DNA of 64,000 nucleotides from Oleiagrimonas sp963747595 (lineage in GTDB: Bacteria; Pseudomonadota; Gammaproteobacteria; Xanthomonadales; Rhodanobacteraceae): NCBI GenBank assembly GCA_963747595.1, contig CAVVFO010000002.1, positions 434,001 to 498,000 of the forward strand, given 5' to 3'. How positions within the stretch are numbered: the stretch's first letter is position 1; every line of letters starts with the position of its first letter. The notes below the pieces were generated by a model, which made no database searches, was not told the origin of the DNA, and saw nothing but the letters and a program-made list of their open reading frames with translations. The translations under genes and the position numbers were made by a program. Positions 17,297-26,804 of this stretch are shown here, piece after piece.

Positions 17297-17598
17297 CGCG
17301 TGTCGCGCCTCCAGCATGCGCGTCACGGCCTCTGAGGGATAGCCTGGGTGCGCCGTCGTCTGGCGCGCTTCCACGGCAGCCGAAATCAGGTCGACATGTG
17401 TCAGGTGGCAGCTCGCCATATCGTGCTCATCGAACACGACCTCTTTGGCGATATAGGGTGGCCCTTGGTACCAGTTCGGGTCCTTCCGATAGACCTGGAT
17501 GGCCAAGATGGTCCGAGTGCCCACATCCGTGCATCGCCACCGGAACCCGGCGCTCGCTACGAACTCTAGGCCGATATGAAAATCCGCGTGCTTCATGA
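17292..17598 (-). pseudogene. 5' half of the gene split by the transposon
   Basis: Starts MKHADFHIGLEFVASAGFRW behind an AGGAAC ribosome-binding site and continues through the shared blocks TDVGTRTILAI, WYQGPPYIAKEVVFDE and HPGYPSEAVTRMLEARHAY. The frame ends at the transposon border. The remaining C-terminal half is at 2523-2756. The restored protein would be about 178 residues, like the 180-residue paralogue inside the transposon. Confidence 0.85.
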
Positions 17599-17973
17599 TA
17601 GTTCCTGCTAAGCCACCGCCACCCCGTCGATCTCTGTTCTCTTGCATCAACACCCGCCACCGAGCCCCAAAGCCAGTCGTCGCCCGAAGCAGTCGCTCAA
17701 CTCTGGGGGGAACCATCGCCTGTCCGCACCGTGGTCGACCGAACGTGCCAATGCGTCGTCCTGACGATCTTGTCCCATTAATAAGTCAGCTATGAACTCG
17801 CTGCGGGCCGGTACAAGCGTCAATGCGTGCAACTGAAGAGAATCGACGTTATTCATCCCCCACGCCACCATCAAACAACTACCTCGCTGCTGCTGATCAA
17901 TGGTGACAGACTGCTCCCGACTGGATTAGACACTCACAGCCTCTCTCACGTCGCCACATGGTGGCCATTGCCG
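17599..17973. other. Intergenic region, nothing convincing
   Basis: About 375 bases upstream of the split gene and downstream of kdpE. A 75-codon minus-strand frame (17647-17874) lacks a clear ribosome-binding site or homologue, so I do not call it. No terminator with a T-run was seen. Confidence 0.4.
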
Positions 17974-18690
17974 TCATCCGTTGGCAGCAGCAGTTTGATC
18001 CAGGAAACGGTACCCCACGCCCGGCTCGGTCTTGATCCAGCGCGGTGCGGCTGGGTCGTCGCCCAGCTTCTGACGCAGGTGCCCGACCACGATCCGCAGA
18101 TAATGCGAATCCTGTGTATGCGACGCGCCCCATATTTCACGCAGCAGCAGCTGCTGGCTGACCACGCGCCCGGTGTGACGTAGCAGGAAAGAAAGGAGCG
18201 CATATTCCTTGCGAGTGAGCGGAACAGGCTCGCCATCAAGCATGACTTCACGTCGCAGCTGATCGATCATCAGATGGCCGTCGTTGTAAGCTGCCGGCGT
18301 GTCCATGACATCCGTGCTGAGACTGGCGCGCAGCAAAGCGCGCAAGCGGGCCATCAGCTCCTGAATACCAAACGGCTTGGTCACATAGTCGTTTGCGCCG
18401 TTATCCAGTGCACGCACCTTCTCGGTCTCGGCGGCGCGCACGGACAGCATCAGCACCGGGACCACACTCCATCGGCGCAGCTCGGTCAACACTTCATGGC
18501 CCTCGCGGTCGGGGAGCCCCAGGTCCAGGATTACCACGTCCGGCGATTGCGTGGCGGCTATGGCCAAGCCTTCTTCGGCTGTGCCCGCCAGTACCACATG
18601 GTAGCCCTCGGCACGGAGGCCAATATCAAGAAACCGGCGGATCTGGACCTCGTCGTCGATCACCAGGATTTTCGCAGCGGTTGCGTTCAT
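17974..18690 (-). CDS. kdpE: KdpE-type response regulator
   Basis: 238 residues, OmpR/PhoB class. The receiver domain has DDE near residues 12-14, the phospho-acceptor Asp in VVILDLGLPD and Lys in YVTKPFG. The C-terminal winged helix contains LTRKEYALLSFLLRH, REIWGASHTQDSHYLR and KTEPGVGYRF, the last two being typical of KdpE. Its start overlaps the kinase stop (ATGA), so the two are co-translated. In Enterobacteria KdpE activates kdpFABC at low potassium; here no kdpFABC is present and kup lies upstream. Confidence 0.9.
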   Translation of the reverse strand: MNATAAKILVIDDEVQIRRFLDIGLRAEGYHVVLAGTAEEGLAIAATQSPDVVILDLGLPDREGHEVLTELRRWSVVPVLMLSVRAAETEKVRALDNGANDYVTKPFGIQELMARLRALLRASLSTDVMDTPAAYNDGHLMIDQLRREVMLDGEPVPLTRKEYALLSFLLRHTGRVVSQQLLLREIWGASHTQDSHYLRIVVGHLRQKLGDDPAAPRWIKTEPGVGYRFLDQTAAANG

Positions 18691-20201
18691 GATGTAGATG
18701 CCGGAGCGGGCGGCAGAGGCAGTGTGACGCGCATGGTGGTGCCACCGCCCGCGGTCGGCAAAAACTCCACTTGGCCGCCGTGGGCGCCAATCATCCCGCG
18801 GCATATACTCAACCCAAGGCCCGTGCCGTGCTGGCCGCGGTCTCCTCGGGCCACGGAATAAAAGGTATCGAATATGCGCGTGCGTTCGTCTTCCGGGATG
18901 CCCGGACCATGATCGACGACCTCAACCAGCAATTGCGAATCCGCCACCCGCATATGCACGCGCACCGGTTGCTCCGGAGGCGAGAAATGCGCTGCATTCT
19001 CCAGGATGTTGAACAAAGCCTGCTCGATTAGCGCCGGGTGTACATACAGCAGCACTGTATCCCGCGGCAGTTGCGTTTCAAGGCGCAGGTTCGGGAATGC
19101 CCGGCGGAGACGGCCGATTGCGGCCAGCGCAACCTCACCGGCGTCGACCCAGTCGCGTTGCAGCTGCAAGGTGCCGTGGCCGAGCCGCGTCATGTCCAGC
19201 AAGTTCTGAATGTAACGATCCAGGCGCTGGCCTTCCCCGATGATGGTATCGAGCAATTCGCTGCGTTCGCTGGCCGGCAGTTGCTGTTCGTAAGTCGCCA
19301 GCGTCCCGGCCGCACCGATCATCGATACGAGTGGCGAGCGCAAGTCGTGCGATACGGACGACAACAAGGCATTGCGCAGACGCTCGGTCTCGCCCTCCAC
19401 CCGCGCCTGTTCCAGTTCGTCTGCCAGACGCGTGCGCTCCAGCGCCAATCCGATATCCTGCGTCATGGTCACCGCCAACTGGCGGCGGTGAATGTCAGGC
19501 GCATGCTCACGTGGATCAAGGCGCAGCGCGATGAGGCCCATGCAGCGGTCCTCCACGCACATGGGCAGCAGCCAGCACGACGCGTCCGGCATCACTTCGG
19601 TGAAGCGTCCGGTGGGTCTTTTGTCCGATGCACTACACTCCGCGGCAACGCTATCCGCCGTGCTCAAGATCATCCCTGGTGGTTCCGATGTTGCCACCAT
19701 CCATGGTCCATTTGTTTCTTGCACCAGCACGGCGACCTGGGCCCGCACGGCCTGCGCCATGTTTTTCGCGCCAGCCTCACGTATCGATAATGCATCGGTA
19801 CTTGCGGATAATCGTTGCCCCAGATGCGCCACTGCACGGGCTCGAACCTGCGCCGCGCGCAGCGAATTCACTTGTTGCGCCAGCTGCGTGGCTAGGCGGC
19901 TGCAGACCAACGCCACGATGAGAAAGAGGCTGACCGCCAGCACGTCATCAGCGTCCGCGATGGCCAAGGTATAGCGCGGAGGGGTGAAGAAGAAGTTGTA
20001 GCCCAGAAAGCAAAGCACTGCCGTGTAGACCGCCACACTCATGCGCGTGCGCACAGCGACTGCCAGTACCGCGGTGAGAAAGATCAGCGCCAGGTTGGCC
20101 ACGGAAACGTAACGCTCGGCCATGAACGCCAGCGCGAACGCCATGAGCGTGGCCAGGGTGGCATAGGCGTAATCGCGCGGTCTGCTGGTCCGGAACCTCA
20201 T
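18687..20201 (-). CDS. kdpD: KdpD-like histidine kinase lacking the N-terminal KdpD/USP region
   Basis: 504 residues against about 895 for classical KdpD. It begins directly at the DUF4118 four-helix membrane domain (about residues 12-105; YNFFFTPPRYTL is characteristic), then a GAF-like region, HisKA with the phosphorylated His in SVSHDLRSPLVSMIG, and HATPase_c with DHGPGIPEDE and GTGLGLSICRGM. The cytoplasmic KdpD sensor and USP domains are absent. The ATG at 20201 was preferred to a start at 20333 because the latter would add unlike sequence. It lies between kup and kdpE on one strand, probably one operon. Confidence 0.85.
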   Translation of the reverse strand: MRFRTSRPRDYAYATLATLMAFALAFMAERYVSVANLALIFLTAVLAVAVRTRMSVAVYTAVLCFLGYNFFFTPPRYTLAIADADDVLAVSLFLIVALVCSRLATQLAQQVNSLRAAQVRARAVAHLGQRLSASTDALSIREAGAKNMAQAVRAQVAVLVQETNGPWMVATSEPPGMILSTADSVAAECSASDKRPTGRFTEVMPDASCWLLPMCVEDRCMGLIALRLDPREHAPDIHRRQLAVTMTQDIGLALERTRLADELEQARVEGETERLRNALLSSVSHDLRSPLVSMIGAAGTLATYEQQLPASERSELLDTIIGEGQRLDRYIQNLLDMTRLGHGTLQLQRDWVDAGEVALAAIGRLRRAFPNLRLETQLPRDTVLLYVHPALIEQALFNILENAAHFSPPEQPVRVHMRVADSQLLVEVVDHGPGIPEDERTRIFDTFYSVARGDRGQHGTGLGLSICRGMIGAHGGQVEFLPTAGGGTTMRVTLPLPPAPASTS

Positions 20202-20337
20202 AAGGAACGAATGCCGCCGTGTCTCAATGAACGGACTGTTGCCAGTGATGCATAAGGTAGCGCATCGAAACCCGTAGATACGCAAAGGACGTAACGTGTC
20301 GCTGAGAGCCACCCATCGGGTTGTCCAGAACACGGCG

Positions 20338-22212
20338 TCAAATCTCCACGTGGGCGCCCAGCTCGATCAATCGGTTGTGGGGAATGCCGAAGAAAGCGGT
20401 GGCTGGCAGTGCATTGCGGGTCATGAAAGCGAACAGCTTGTCGCGCCAGTGCACCATCCCTGTTCGGTGACCGCCAGACACCACAGTCTCGCGCGAAAGA
20501 AAGAACGTGGTGTCCATCAGGGTCAGACTGGCGCCAATCGCTGGAGCATGGACAAGCAGATCGGGGAGGTAGGCATCTTCGGCAAAACCTTGACGAATCA
20601 ACAACCGGCCAAAGCCGCAATCCAGTGCTGTCCATGCATAGCGCTCATCTGCATCCGCTGAGGGTGTGTCCAGCGTCTCCACTGTCAGCAGGATGTTCGT
20701 TTCATGCAGCACCTTGTTGTGTTTGAGGTTGTGCATGAGCGAATTGGGTACGGCGAACGGGTCGGCCGTCAGGAAGACAGCGGTCCCGGGCACGCGCTTG
20801 GGCGGGTGCTCGGCCAGACTCACCAGGAACGGTGCCAGCGCTACCCCACCCAGCCGGACCTGACGCAGCAGCAGCTTGCGGCCGCGGCGCCAGGTCGTCA
20901 TCACGGTAAACATTGCAATTCCCAGCACCAAAGGAAACCAGCCGCCGCTGGCGATCTTGACCAGATTCGCTCCGAAGAAGGCAAGGTCCACGACCGCCAA
21001 ACCTACCCCGGTGGCCAAGATTGTCGGCAATCTCCAGTGCCAGCGACACCGTGCGACGATCAGCGCGAGCAGGGTCGTCACGACCATGGTGCCGGTGACG
21101 GCAATACCATAGGCGGCACCCAAATTGTCTGACGAACGAAAGCCGATGACCGTTCCGGCCACCAGAACCAGCAGGATTCGGTTGATCCATGGCAAGAAAA
21201 CCTGTCCGGATACCTGTGCAGATGTGTGCAGCACGCGCATGCGTGGCAGATAACCCAACTGCATCGCCTGGCGGGTCATGGAAAATGCGCCCGAGATCAC
21301 CGCCTGGGAGGCGATGACGGTGGCAGCGGTGGCCAATGCGATCATCGGGTACAACAGTTGCCGTGGCACCAGATGGTAGAAGGGATTGGCAGCCGCAGCC
21401 GGATGTTCCAGCACCAGCGCGCCCTGGCCGAAGTAGTTGAGTACCAGTGCAGGCAGCACAAAATAGAGCCAGGCCAGTCGGATGGGCATCTTGCCGAAGT
21501 GGCCCATGTCAGCGTACAGCGCCTCGGTACCGGTCACGGCCAGTACCACAGCACCCAGCGCGAAGAACGCATCGACGTGGTTGCGCATGAAGAAAATCAT
21601 GCCATAGGCGGGATTTAATGCGCGCAACACCGACGGGTGATGTGCAATGCCATACACCCCCAGCGAAGCAAGGCTCAGAAACCACAGGACGCAGACCGGA
21701 CCGAACACTTTGCCGATGCGATCGGTACCGTGGCGCTGGACCCAGAAGAGTGACACGATCACTCCCAGCGTGATCGGTACGACCCAGCGCTGCAGATGCG
21801 GCGCCGCCACTTCCAGCCCTTCCACCGCCGACAGCACCGATATCGCCGGCGTGATCACTCCGTCTCCATAGAACAGCGCCGTGCCCATCAGACCCAGCAT
21901 CACGATGACGATAGCCAACCGCGGCACGCCGCGCGCGGCATTCTGGGCCAGGGCCATGAGCGCCACAATGCCGCCCTCGCCTTTGTTGTCGGCGCGCATG
22001 ATGAAGAGCACATATTTGACTGTCACCACGATGATCAGCGACCAGAAGATCAAACTCAGGGCACCCAGCACGTTCTGCGGCATGGCTCCGATACCCTGGC
22101 TGCTGAAGATCTCCTTGAACGTGTAAAGCGGACTGGTCCCGATGTCGCCGTAAACCACGCCCACGGCTCCCAAAGCCAGTGCAGCCGCGCGCTTGCGGTC
22201 AGAGGATTGCAT
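20338..22212 (-). CDS. kup: Kup low-affinity potassium/proton symporter
   Basis: 624 residues, normal for the family. N-terminal signature ALGAVGVVYGDIGTSPLYTF, then about 12 membrane helices to residue 450 with GVITPAISVLSAVEGLE and GTEALYADMGHFG. The C-terminal cytoplasmic part carries VPGTAVFLT, MHNLKHNKVLHE and the typical end FFGIPHNRLIELGAHVEI. It brings K+ into the cell with protons and works in acid conditions. It is followed at 136 bp by the kdpD-like and kdpE genes. Confidence 0.95.
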   Translation of the reverse strand: MQSSDRKRAAALALGAVGVVYGDIGTSPLYTFKEIFSSQGIGAMPQNVLGALSLIFWSLIIVVTVKYVLFIMRADNKGEGGIVALMALAQNAARGVPRLAIVIVMLGLMGTALFYGDGVITPAISVLSAVEGLEVAAPHLQRWVVPITLGVIVSLFWVQRHGTDRIGKVFGPVCVLWFLSLASLGVYGIAHHPSVLRALNPAYGMIFFMRNHVDAFFALGAVVLAVTGTEALYADMGHFGKMPIRLAWLYFVLPALVLNYFGQGALVLEHPAAAANPFYHLVPRQLLYPMIALATAATVIASQAVISGAFSMTRQAMQLGYLPRMRVLHTSAQVSGQVFLPWINRILLVLVAGTVIGFRSSDNLGAAYGIAVTGTMVVTTLLALIVARCRWHWRLPTILATGVGLAVVDLAFFGANLVKIASGGWFPLVLGIAMFTVMTTWRRGRKLLLRQVRLGGVALAPFLVSLAEHPPKRVPGTAVFLTADPFAVPNSLMHNLKHNKVLHETNILLTVETLDTPSADADERYAWTALDCGFGRLLIRQGFAEDAYLPDLLVHAPAIGASLTLMDTTFFLSRETVVSGGHRTGMVHWRDKLFAFMTRNALPATAFFGIPHNRLIELGAHVEI

Positions 22213-22667
22213 GATCTATCCTCCGCCGAGGCTTGCGGGCCGCGTATTCTGGGGCACGGGCCGATGACAAACAGAGACACGCGTCGTACAAGCCAAGCCG
22301 GAAGACCGACATCTCGGATACACCTCGATTAAAAGCAGGTGTCTACTCTAGGAACTGCGCCGTAACATTGGGGTAGCGCTAACCGCGGAATGCATAAAAT
22401 CTGCGTAAAGTTTCGGCTGTGGCTAGATTCGAAGAGTAGAAGGACCCGTGGATGAGCGTTTCCTCGATAGCGGATGATCGTCACCGGCAGCTTCACGCCC
22501 TGCAGCACGTGACTGGGCTGCCGGCGTCAGACCGGGCAAATCCAATCATAGGCCCGACGTGTCTACCGGAGCCGGGCAAGTCCAACGGTACCTCCAAGTG
22601 GCGATCCAGGCCGACACAAATCTTCGCCTCCTCCCCTGTCGAAGGATAGGAGCGATATGATGCCGCT
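22213..22667. other. Divergent intergenic region, kup / copL
   Basis: 455 bases between the divergent kup and copL-like genes; it must hold both promoters. I recognised no FNR-type site, riboswitch or terminator. Copper-responsive control of the right-hand operon is expected but no operator is identifiable. Confidence 0.4.
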
Positions 22668-23051
22668 GTGTTGACCATTCTTGTCCACCGCCGACGTTTA
22701 TTTCATGGTCTGAGCGCTTTGGCACTCCTGGCCTGGTTAGCGCTGGTCATGATGGGTGTCGCCCATGCCGCGCCAGTGTCGATGTCGATGGCATCGCCTC
22801 ACCAGGCCTCGGCAGCCCCGTTCATGGCCCATCACTCGCACCATGTCCATGCGGCGCTTCCCGATGGCATGCCGCACGCCGGCTGCGGCAGGACCTTCGA
22901 TTGCCATTGCGGCACCTCCTGTTACGGCGCCATCATGCCGTTCGCACCGGTGTGGAGCAGTGCCAGTCCAGTCTGCGAGACCTGCGCCCAGGGCGTGGAT
23001 CCGGTACCTGTCGGCGTCGGCGAGCCGCCATTGCACCCCCCGTCGATCTGA
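22668..23051 (+). CDS. copL: CopL-like copper-inducible accessory protein
   Basis: 127 residues from a GTG behind AGGAGCG. N-terminal signal or membrane helix (residues about 12-34), then a His/Met-rich stretch (HHSHHVHAALPDGMPH) and a Cys cluster (CGRTFDCHCGTSC). Position directly before copA and the Cys/His/Met richness match CopL of Xanthomonas copLAB operons, where the product is needed for copper-induced expression. A general DUF2946-like protein is the alternative. Gap to copA is 130 bp. Confidence 0.55.
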   Translation: MLTILVHRRRLFHGLSALALLAWLALVMMGVAHAAPVSMSMASPHQASAAPFMAHHSHHVHAALPDGMPHAGCGRTFDCHCGTSCYGAIMPFAPVWSSASPVCETCAQGVDPVPVGVGEPPLHPPSI

Positions 23052-23181
23052 GGCACTCCTGAATCCCCCAAGAGCGGTCGTTCGACCGGCAATGCATGGC
23101 GGTACGCTCACAGGCGCGCCGCGGATTTGGTACGTCAGTGGCAGCGCCTCCGAAGCGAGGACTGCCCGAGGAGAGTGTTCG

Positions 23182-24963
23182 ATGACTTCCGATTATCGTG
23201 ATGATCGTTTCCCGTCCAGGCCGTCGCGCCGGCGATTCGTGCTGGGACTCGGCAGTGCGGCTGCCGGCCTGGCGCTCGCACAGCCGGCACGGGCGTGGGC
23301 CGGCGGCAAGCTGCCGGCTGACCTGTCTGCCGGACAAAGCGTCCTGCGCGGCACCCGTTTCCACCTCGATCTCGCCGAAACCCCCATCAACATCACCGGC
23401 CGTCGCGTCATGGCGACAAGCATCAACGGGCAGGTCCCCGGACCGCTGCTGCGCTGGCGCGAGGGCGACCTGATCACGCTGGACGTGCGCAACCGCCTCG
23501 TCGTATCCGGTTCCATCCACTGGCACGGCATCCTTCTGCCGTCCGACATGGACGGCGTGCCAGGCCTGAGCTATGCCGGTATTGCGCCGCACGGCATGTA
23601 CCGCTACCACTTCCGCGTGCGCCAGTCCGGCACCTACTGGTATCACAGCCACACGCGCTTCCAGGAGCAGACCGGCCTGTACGGCGCGATCGTGATCGAG
23701 CCACGCGACGGCGAGCGTTTCCCCACCGACCGCGACTACGTGATGGTGCTGTCGGACTGGAGCGACACCGACCCGGAGACCATCTACGCCAACCTCAAGA
23801 AGATGGGGGACTACTACAGCCGCACCGGGCTGACCGTGCCCGAGCTGATGCGTGACGCCCACGCCCAGGGCATAGCCACCGCGCTCAAGCAGCGCCTGTC
23901 GTGGGACAGGATGCGCATGAGCCCGCGCGACCTGTCCGATGTCACCGGTTATACCTACACCTACCTGGTCAACGGCACGCCGCCGGCCGGCAACTGGACA
24001 GGCCCGTTCAAGCGCGGCGAGAAGGTACGCCTGCGTTTCGTCAACGCCTCGTCGATGACTTATTTCGACGTGCGCATCCCGGGCCTGAAGATGACCGTGG
24101 TCGCCGCCGACGGCCAGGACATCGATCCGGTGTCGGTGGACGAGTTCCGCATCGGCGTAGCCGAGACGCTGGACGTGATCGTCGAGCCCGCCGCCGACCG
24201 CGCCTGGACCGTATTCGCCCAGGCCATCGACCGCAGCGGCTTTGCCCTGGCCACGCTGGCACCGCGCGAAGGCATGCAAGCCGAGGTGCCATCCATGGAC
24301 CCGATTCCCACCCTGACCATGGCCGACATGGGCATGGACATGGCCGGCATGAAGAGCATGAACACGGACAAGCCGCACGATGGCCACGGCACCGCGTCGA
24401 TGCCGGGCATGGCCGGCATGGCGACGTCCGCGCAGACGGTACCCATTCACCATCACTACCCGACGGAGTACGGCCCGCAGAACACCAAGTGCATCGCGGT
24501 GGCCTCGACGGCGCTGGACGACCCGGGCGCTGGTCTGCGCAACAACGGACGCCGCGTGCTCACCTATGCCGACATGCACACTATCGGCGGCCCCATCGAC
24601 CGCCGCGAACCAGCTCGCGAGATCGAGCTGCACCTGACCGGCAACATGAACCGCTACATGTGGTCGTTCAACGGCGTGCCCTACGACCAGGCGCGGCCGA
24701 TGCTGTTCCACCACGGCGAACGCCTGCGCATCGTGCTGATCAACGACACCATGATGAACCACCCCATCCACATGCACGGTATGTGGAGCGAGGTGGAAAC
24801 CGCCGACGGTGCCTTCCGCGTGCGCAAGCACACCGTCAACGTGCGGCCCGCGCAGCGCATCAGCTACCGCATCACTGCCGATGCCCCGGGCCGCTGGGCC
24901 TACCACTGCCACATGCTCTACCACATGGACAGCGGCATGTTCCGCGCGATCGTCGTGAAGTGA
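23182..24963 (+). CDS. copA: Periplasmic multicopper oxidase CopA
   Basis: 593 residues with a twin-arginine signal (SRRRFVLGLGSAAAG). Three cupredoxin domains: copper sites are visible as IHWHGI and YWYHSHTRFQEQTG in domain 1, and HPIHMHGMW plus WAYHCHMLYHMDSGMF in domain 3. A Met-rich insert with repeats like MGMDMAGM, at about residues 370-415, is typical of CopA-type copper resistance oxidases. It oxidises Cu(I) and sequesters copper in the periplasm. The start is the first ATG after GAGGAGAGTG; the stop is 10 bases before copB. Confidence 0.93.
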   Translation: MTSDYRDDRFPSRPSRRRFVLGLGSAAAGLALAQPARAWAGGKLPADLSAGQSVLRGTRFHLDLAETPINITGRRVMATSINGQVPGPLLRWREGDLITLDVRNRLVVSGSIHWHGILLPSDMDGVPGLSYAGIAPHGMYRYHFRVRQSGTYWYHSHTRFQEQTGLYGAIVIEPRDGERFPTDRDYVMVLSDWSDTDPETIYANLKKMGDYYSRTGLTVPELMRDAHAQGIATALKQRLSWDRMRMSPRDLSDVTGYTYTYLVNGTPPAGNWTGPFKRGEKVRLRFVNASSMTYFDVRIPGLKMTVVAADGQDIDPVSVDEFRIGVAETLDVIVEPAADRAWTVFAQAIDRSGFALATLAPREGMQAEVPSMDPIPTLTMADMGMDMAGMKSMNTDKPHDGHGTASMPGMAGMATSAQTVPIHHHYPTEYGPQNTKCIAVASTALDDPGAGLRNNGRRVLTYADMHTIGGPIDRREPAREIELHLTGNMNRYMWSFNGVPYDQARPMLFHHGERLRIVLINDTMMNHPIHMHGMWSEVETADGAFRVRKHTVNVRPAQRISYRITADAPGRWAYHCHMLYHMDSGMFRAIVVK

Positions 24964-24973
24964 GGAGGTTGCC

Positions 24974-26041
24974 ATGAAGACGACTGATCGAGCGCTGGCA
25001 GCCCCCGTCCGCCAGCGCATCCTTCCGTGGGCGGCCATGCTGATTATGCTCACGGCCAGCTTCCCGAGCGTGGCCCGACAGGCCATGCATCCGGCAGCGG
25101 ACGCATCAAGCGCAAAGACTGCATCGATGCCGTCCGGGAAGAGCCGGTGCATGCGCATGCAAGACAAGTCGGGCGACGCGCCCTCGGCGGCGCAAGGGAC
25201 GTCGTGCCGGAAGCTGGCCGGGTGCCGGAAAGCCACGCAGGCCACGAGGAAAACAGAGACCTCCCTGCAAGGCATGCACATGAACAACATGCGGATGCAC
25301 CCGGGCAACGGAGACTCGGGACGCAATCCTCCCGTTGGCAGCCTGCCGCGCAGTGACGGTTCGGCACCCGAACCGTATGCAGCCTACGGTGTCACCCTGC
25401 GCATGCCTAGCGATCCATTGCTATCGAAAGTCCAGCTCGACAGCCTCGAGTACGTGCACGGACGCGAGGGCGCGGCCCAGGCCTGGGATCTGCGGGCATG
25501 GACCGGACACAACCTCAACCGGCTGTGGCTGCGTACGGAGGGTTCGCGCAGTCACGGACGCGTCGCGGAAGGCGACGCCGAACTGCTGTGGGGCCACGCC
25601 ATCAGCCCCTGGTGGGACCTGATGCTGGGTGCGCGTCACGACCTGCGCCCCGGCCCGCCACGCAACTGGCTCGCTGCGGGCATCCAGGGCATCGCACCCT
25701 ATCAGTTCGACTACGAAACCACGCTTTATCTGGGCCCCGGCGGTCGCAGCGCGCTCAGGATCCACGCGTCCCAGGAATGGCTTTTCACGCAGCGCATGAT
25801 CCTGGAGCCGGAGTTCGAACTCAACGGCTATGGGCGTGCCGACCCGGCCCGCGGCCATGGTGCGGGCATCGCCGATACCTCGCTCACGTTCCGTCTGCGC
25901 TACGAGTTCAGCAGGAAGTTTGCGCCCTATGTGGGCTACGCTTGGGTTCGCCAGTGGGGGGCCACGGCCCGCATGGCCAGGCACGAGGGCGATCCCGTGC
26001 TCGACCGGCAGATTTTGCTGGGCCTCCGGGTCTGGTTCTAG
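24974..26041 (+). CDS. copB: Outer-membrane copper resistance protein CopB
   Basis: 355 residues. N-terminal signal region, then a low-complexity Met/Cys/Lys linker (residues about 40-125), then the CopB beta-barrel (from GVTLRMPSDPLL). It contains YVHGREGAAQAWDLRAWTG, EGDAELLWGHA, RHDLRPGPPRNW, GIAPYQFDYE and the C-terminal GYAWVRQWG with a final aromatic residue (WF), as expected for barrel insertion. The start codon follows GAGGAGG. It partners CopA in periplasmic copper handling. Confidence 0.9.
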   Translation: MKTTDRALAAPVRQRILPWAAMLIMLTASFPSVARQAMHPAADASSAKTASMPSGKSRCMRMQDKSGDAPSAAQGTSCRKLAGCRKATQATRKTETSLQGMHMNNMRMHPGNGDSGRNPPVGSLPRSDGSAPEPYAAYGVTLRMPSDPLLSKVQLDSLEYVHGREGAAQAWDLRAWTGHNLNRLWLRTEGSRSHGRVAEGDAELLWGHAISPWWDLMLGARHDLRPGPPRNWLAAGIQGIAPYQFDYETTLYLGPGGRSALRIHASQEWLFTQRMILEPEFELNGYGRADPARGHGAGIADTSLTFRLRYEFSRKFAPYVGYAWVRQWGATARMARHEGDPVLDRQILLGLRVWF

Positions 26042-26070
26042 ATGATCCCAAAAAAATGAGGAGGAAGCCG

Positions 26071-26694
26071 ATGAAAAATCTCAGGGTGGTGATCGCCACG
26101 CTTGTCGTGGCAATCATCGTTAGCGTTGCCGGCGTGGGCATCTGGGCCTGGTCGGGCACCTACACCATCGGCGCGGACGTACCGCATTGGCCGGTGACGT
26201 ACGACTTCCTGGCCTGGTTCCGCAACCGGGCGATCGCCCATCACGACGCGTCCGTGAAGGTGCCGGCCGACCTCGAATCAACGGCACGCGTGCAACTGGG
26301 CGCCCAGCACTATTCCGAAATGTGCACCGGATGCCATCTCAAACCCGGCAAGTCGGGCGACGAGATGCGCAAGGGGCTGTATCCAACACCGCCGGACTTC
26401 TCGCGCATGCAGCACCCGGTCGATCCGCAGATGGCCTTCTGGATCATCAAGCACGGCATCAAGCTCACCGCCATGCCGGCGTGGGGCAAGACGCACAGTG
26501 ACGACAAGATCTGGGCAATGGTGGCCTTCGTACGCAAGCTGCCCGGCATGACGCCCGCCCAATACAAGGCCTACACCGCCCATGATCACGGTGATGGCGA
26601 TCACGACGCGCCGGTGAGCGCCGCTTCGGCCGGCATGCCGGCCCCCGCCTCCACTGCCGGTTCCCCAGCCAGCGCCGACACTGTGCTCCATTGA
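26071..26694 (+). CDS. Membrane-anchored c-type cytochrome
   Basis: 207 residues. N-terminal helix (about 5-28), then one heme site MCTGCHLKPG and a later Met ligand in KLTAMPAWGKTH, giving a class-I cytochrome c fold. The C-terminal 40 residues are His/Asp/Ala/Pro-rich. ATG 26071 follows GAGGAGGAAG with ideal spacing. It lies 29 bases after copB on the same strand, so it probably belongs to the copper operon, perhaps taking electrons from copper oxidation; that role is an inference. Confidence 0.88.
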   Translation: MKNLRVVIATLVVAIIVSVAGVGIWAWSGTYTIGADVPHWPVTYDFLAWFRNRAIAHHDASVKVPADLESTARVQLGAQHYSEMCTGCHLKPGKSGDEMRKGLYPTPPDFSRMQHPVDPQMAFWIIKHGIKLTAMPAWGKTHSDDKIWAMVAFVRKLPGMTPAQYKAYTAHDHGDGDHDAPVSAASAGMPAPASTAGSPASADTVLH

Positions 26695-26714
26695 GTCATA
26701 ACGGGGGACTGCCG

Positions 26715-26804
26715 ATGCTCGAGGCACTGGCGATCACCCACATCGTCGTTTCGGTCCTGCTGATGCCGTGGTCGATCGTGCGCTTCAGGTCGAGACCTGC
26801 CTGA
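26715..26804 (+). CDS. Possible 29-residue membrane peptide
   Basis: MLEALAITHIVVSVLLMPWS followed by a short basic tail: one hydrophobic helix in the C-in orientation, 20 bases after the cytochrome stop, behind GGGGGAC. Small subunits of this sort accompany respiratory complexes, but no homologue was recognised, so this is tentative. Confidence 0.3.
   Translation: MLEALAITHIVVSVLLMPWSIVRFRSRPA

Noticed and set aside
22933..25326. Long minus-strand open frame opposite copA
   Set aside because: It is antisense to a clear copA and is His/Val/Ala-rich with no domain; long shadow frames are expected in GC-rich genes.
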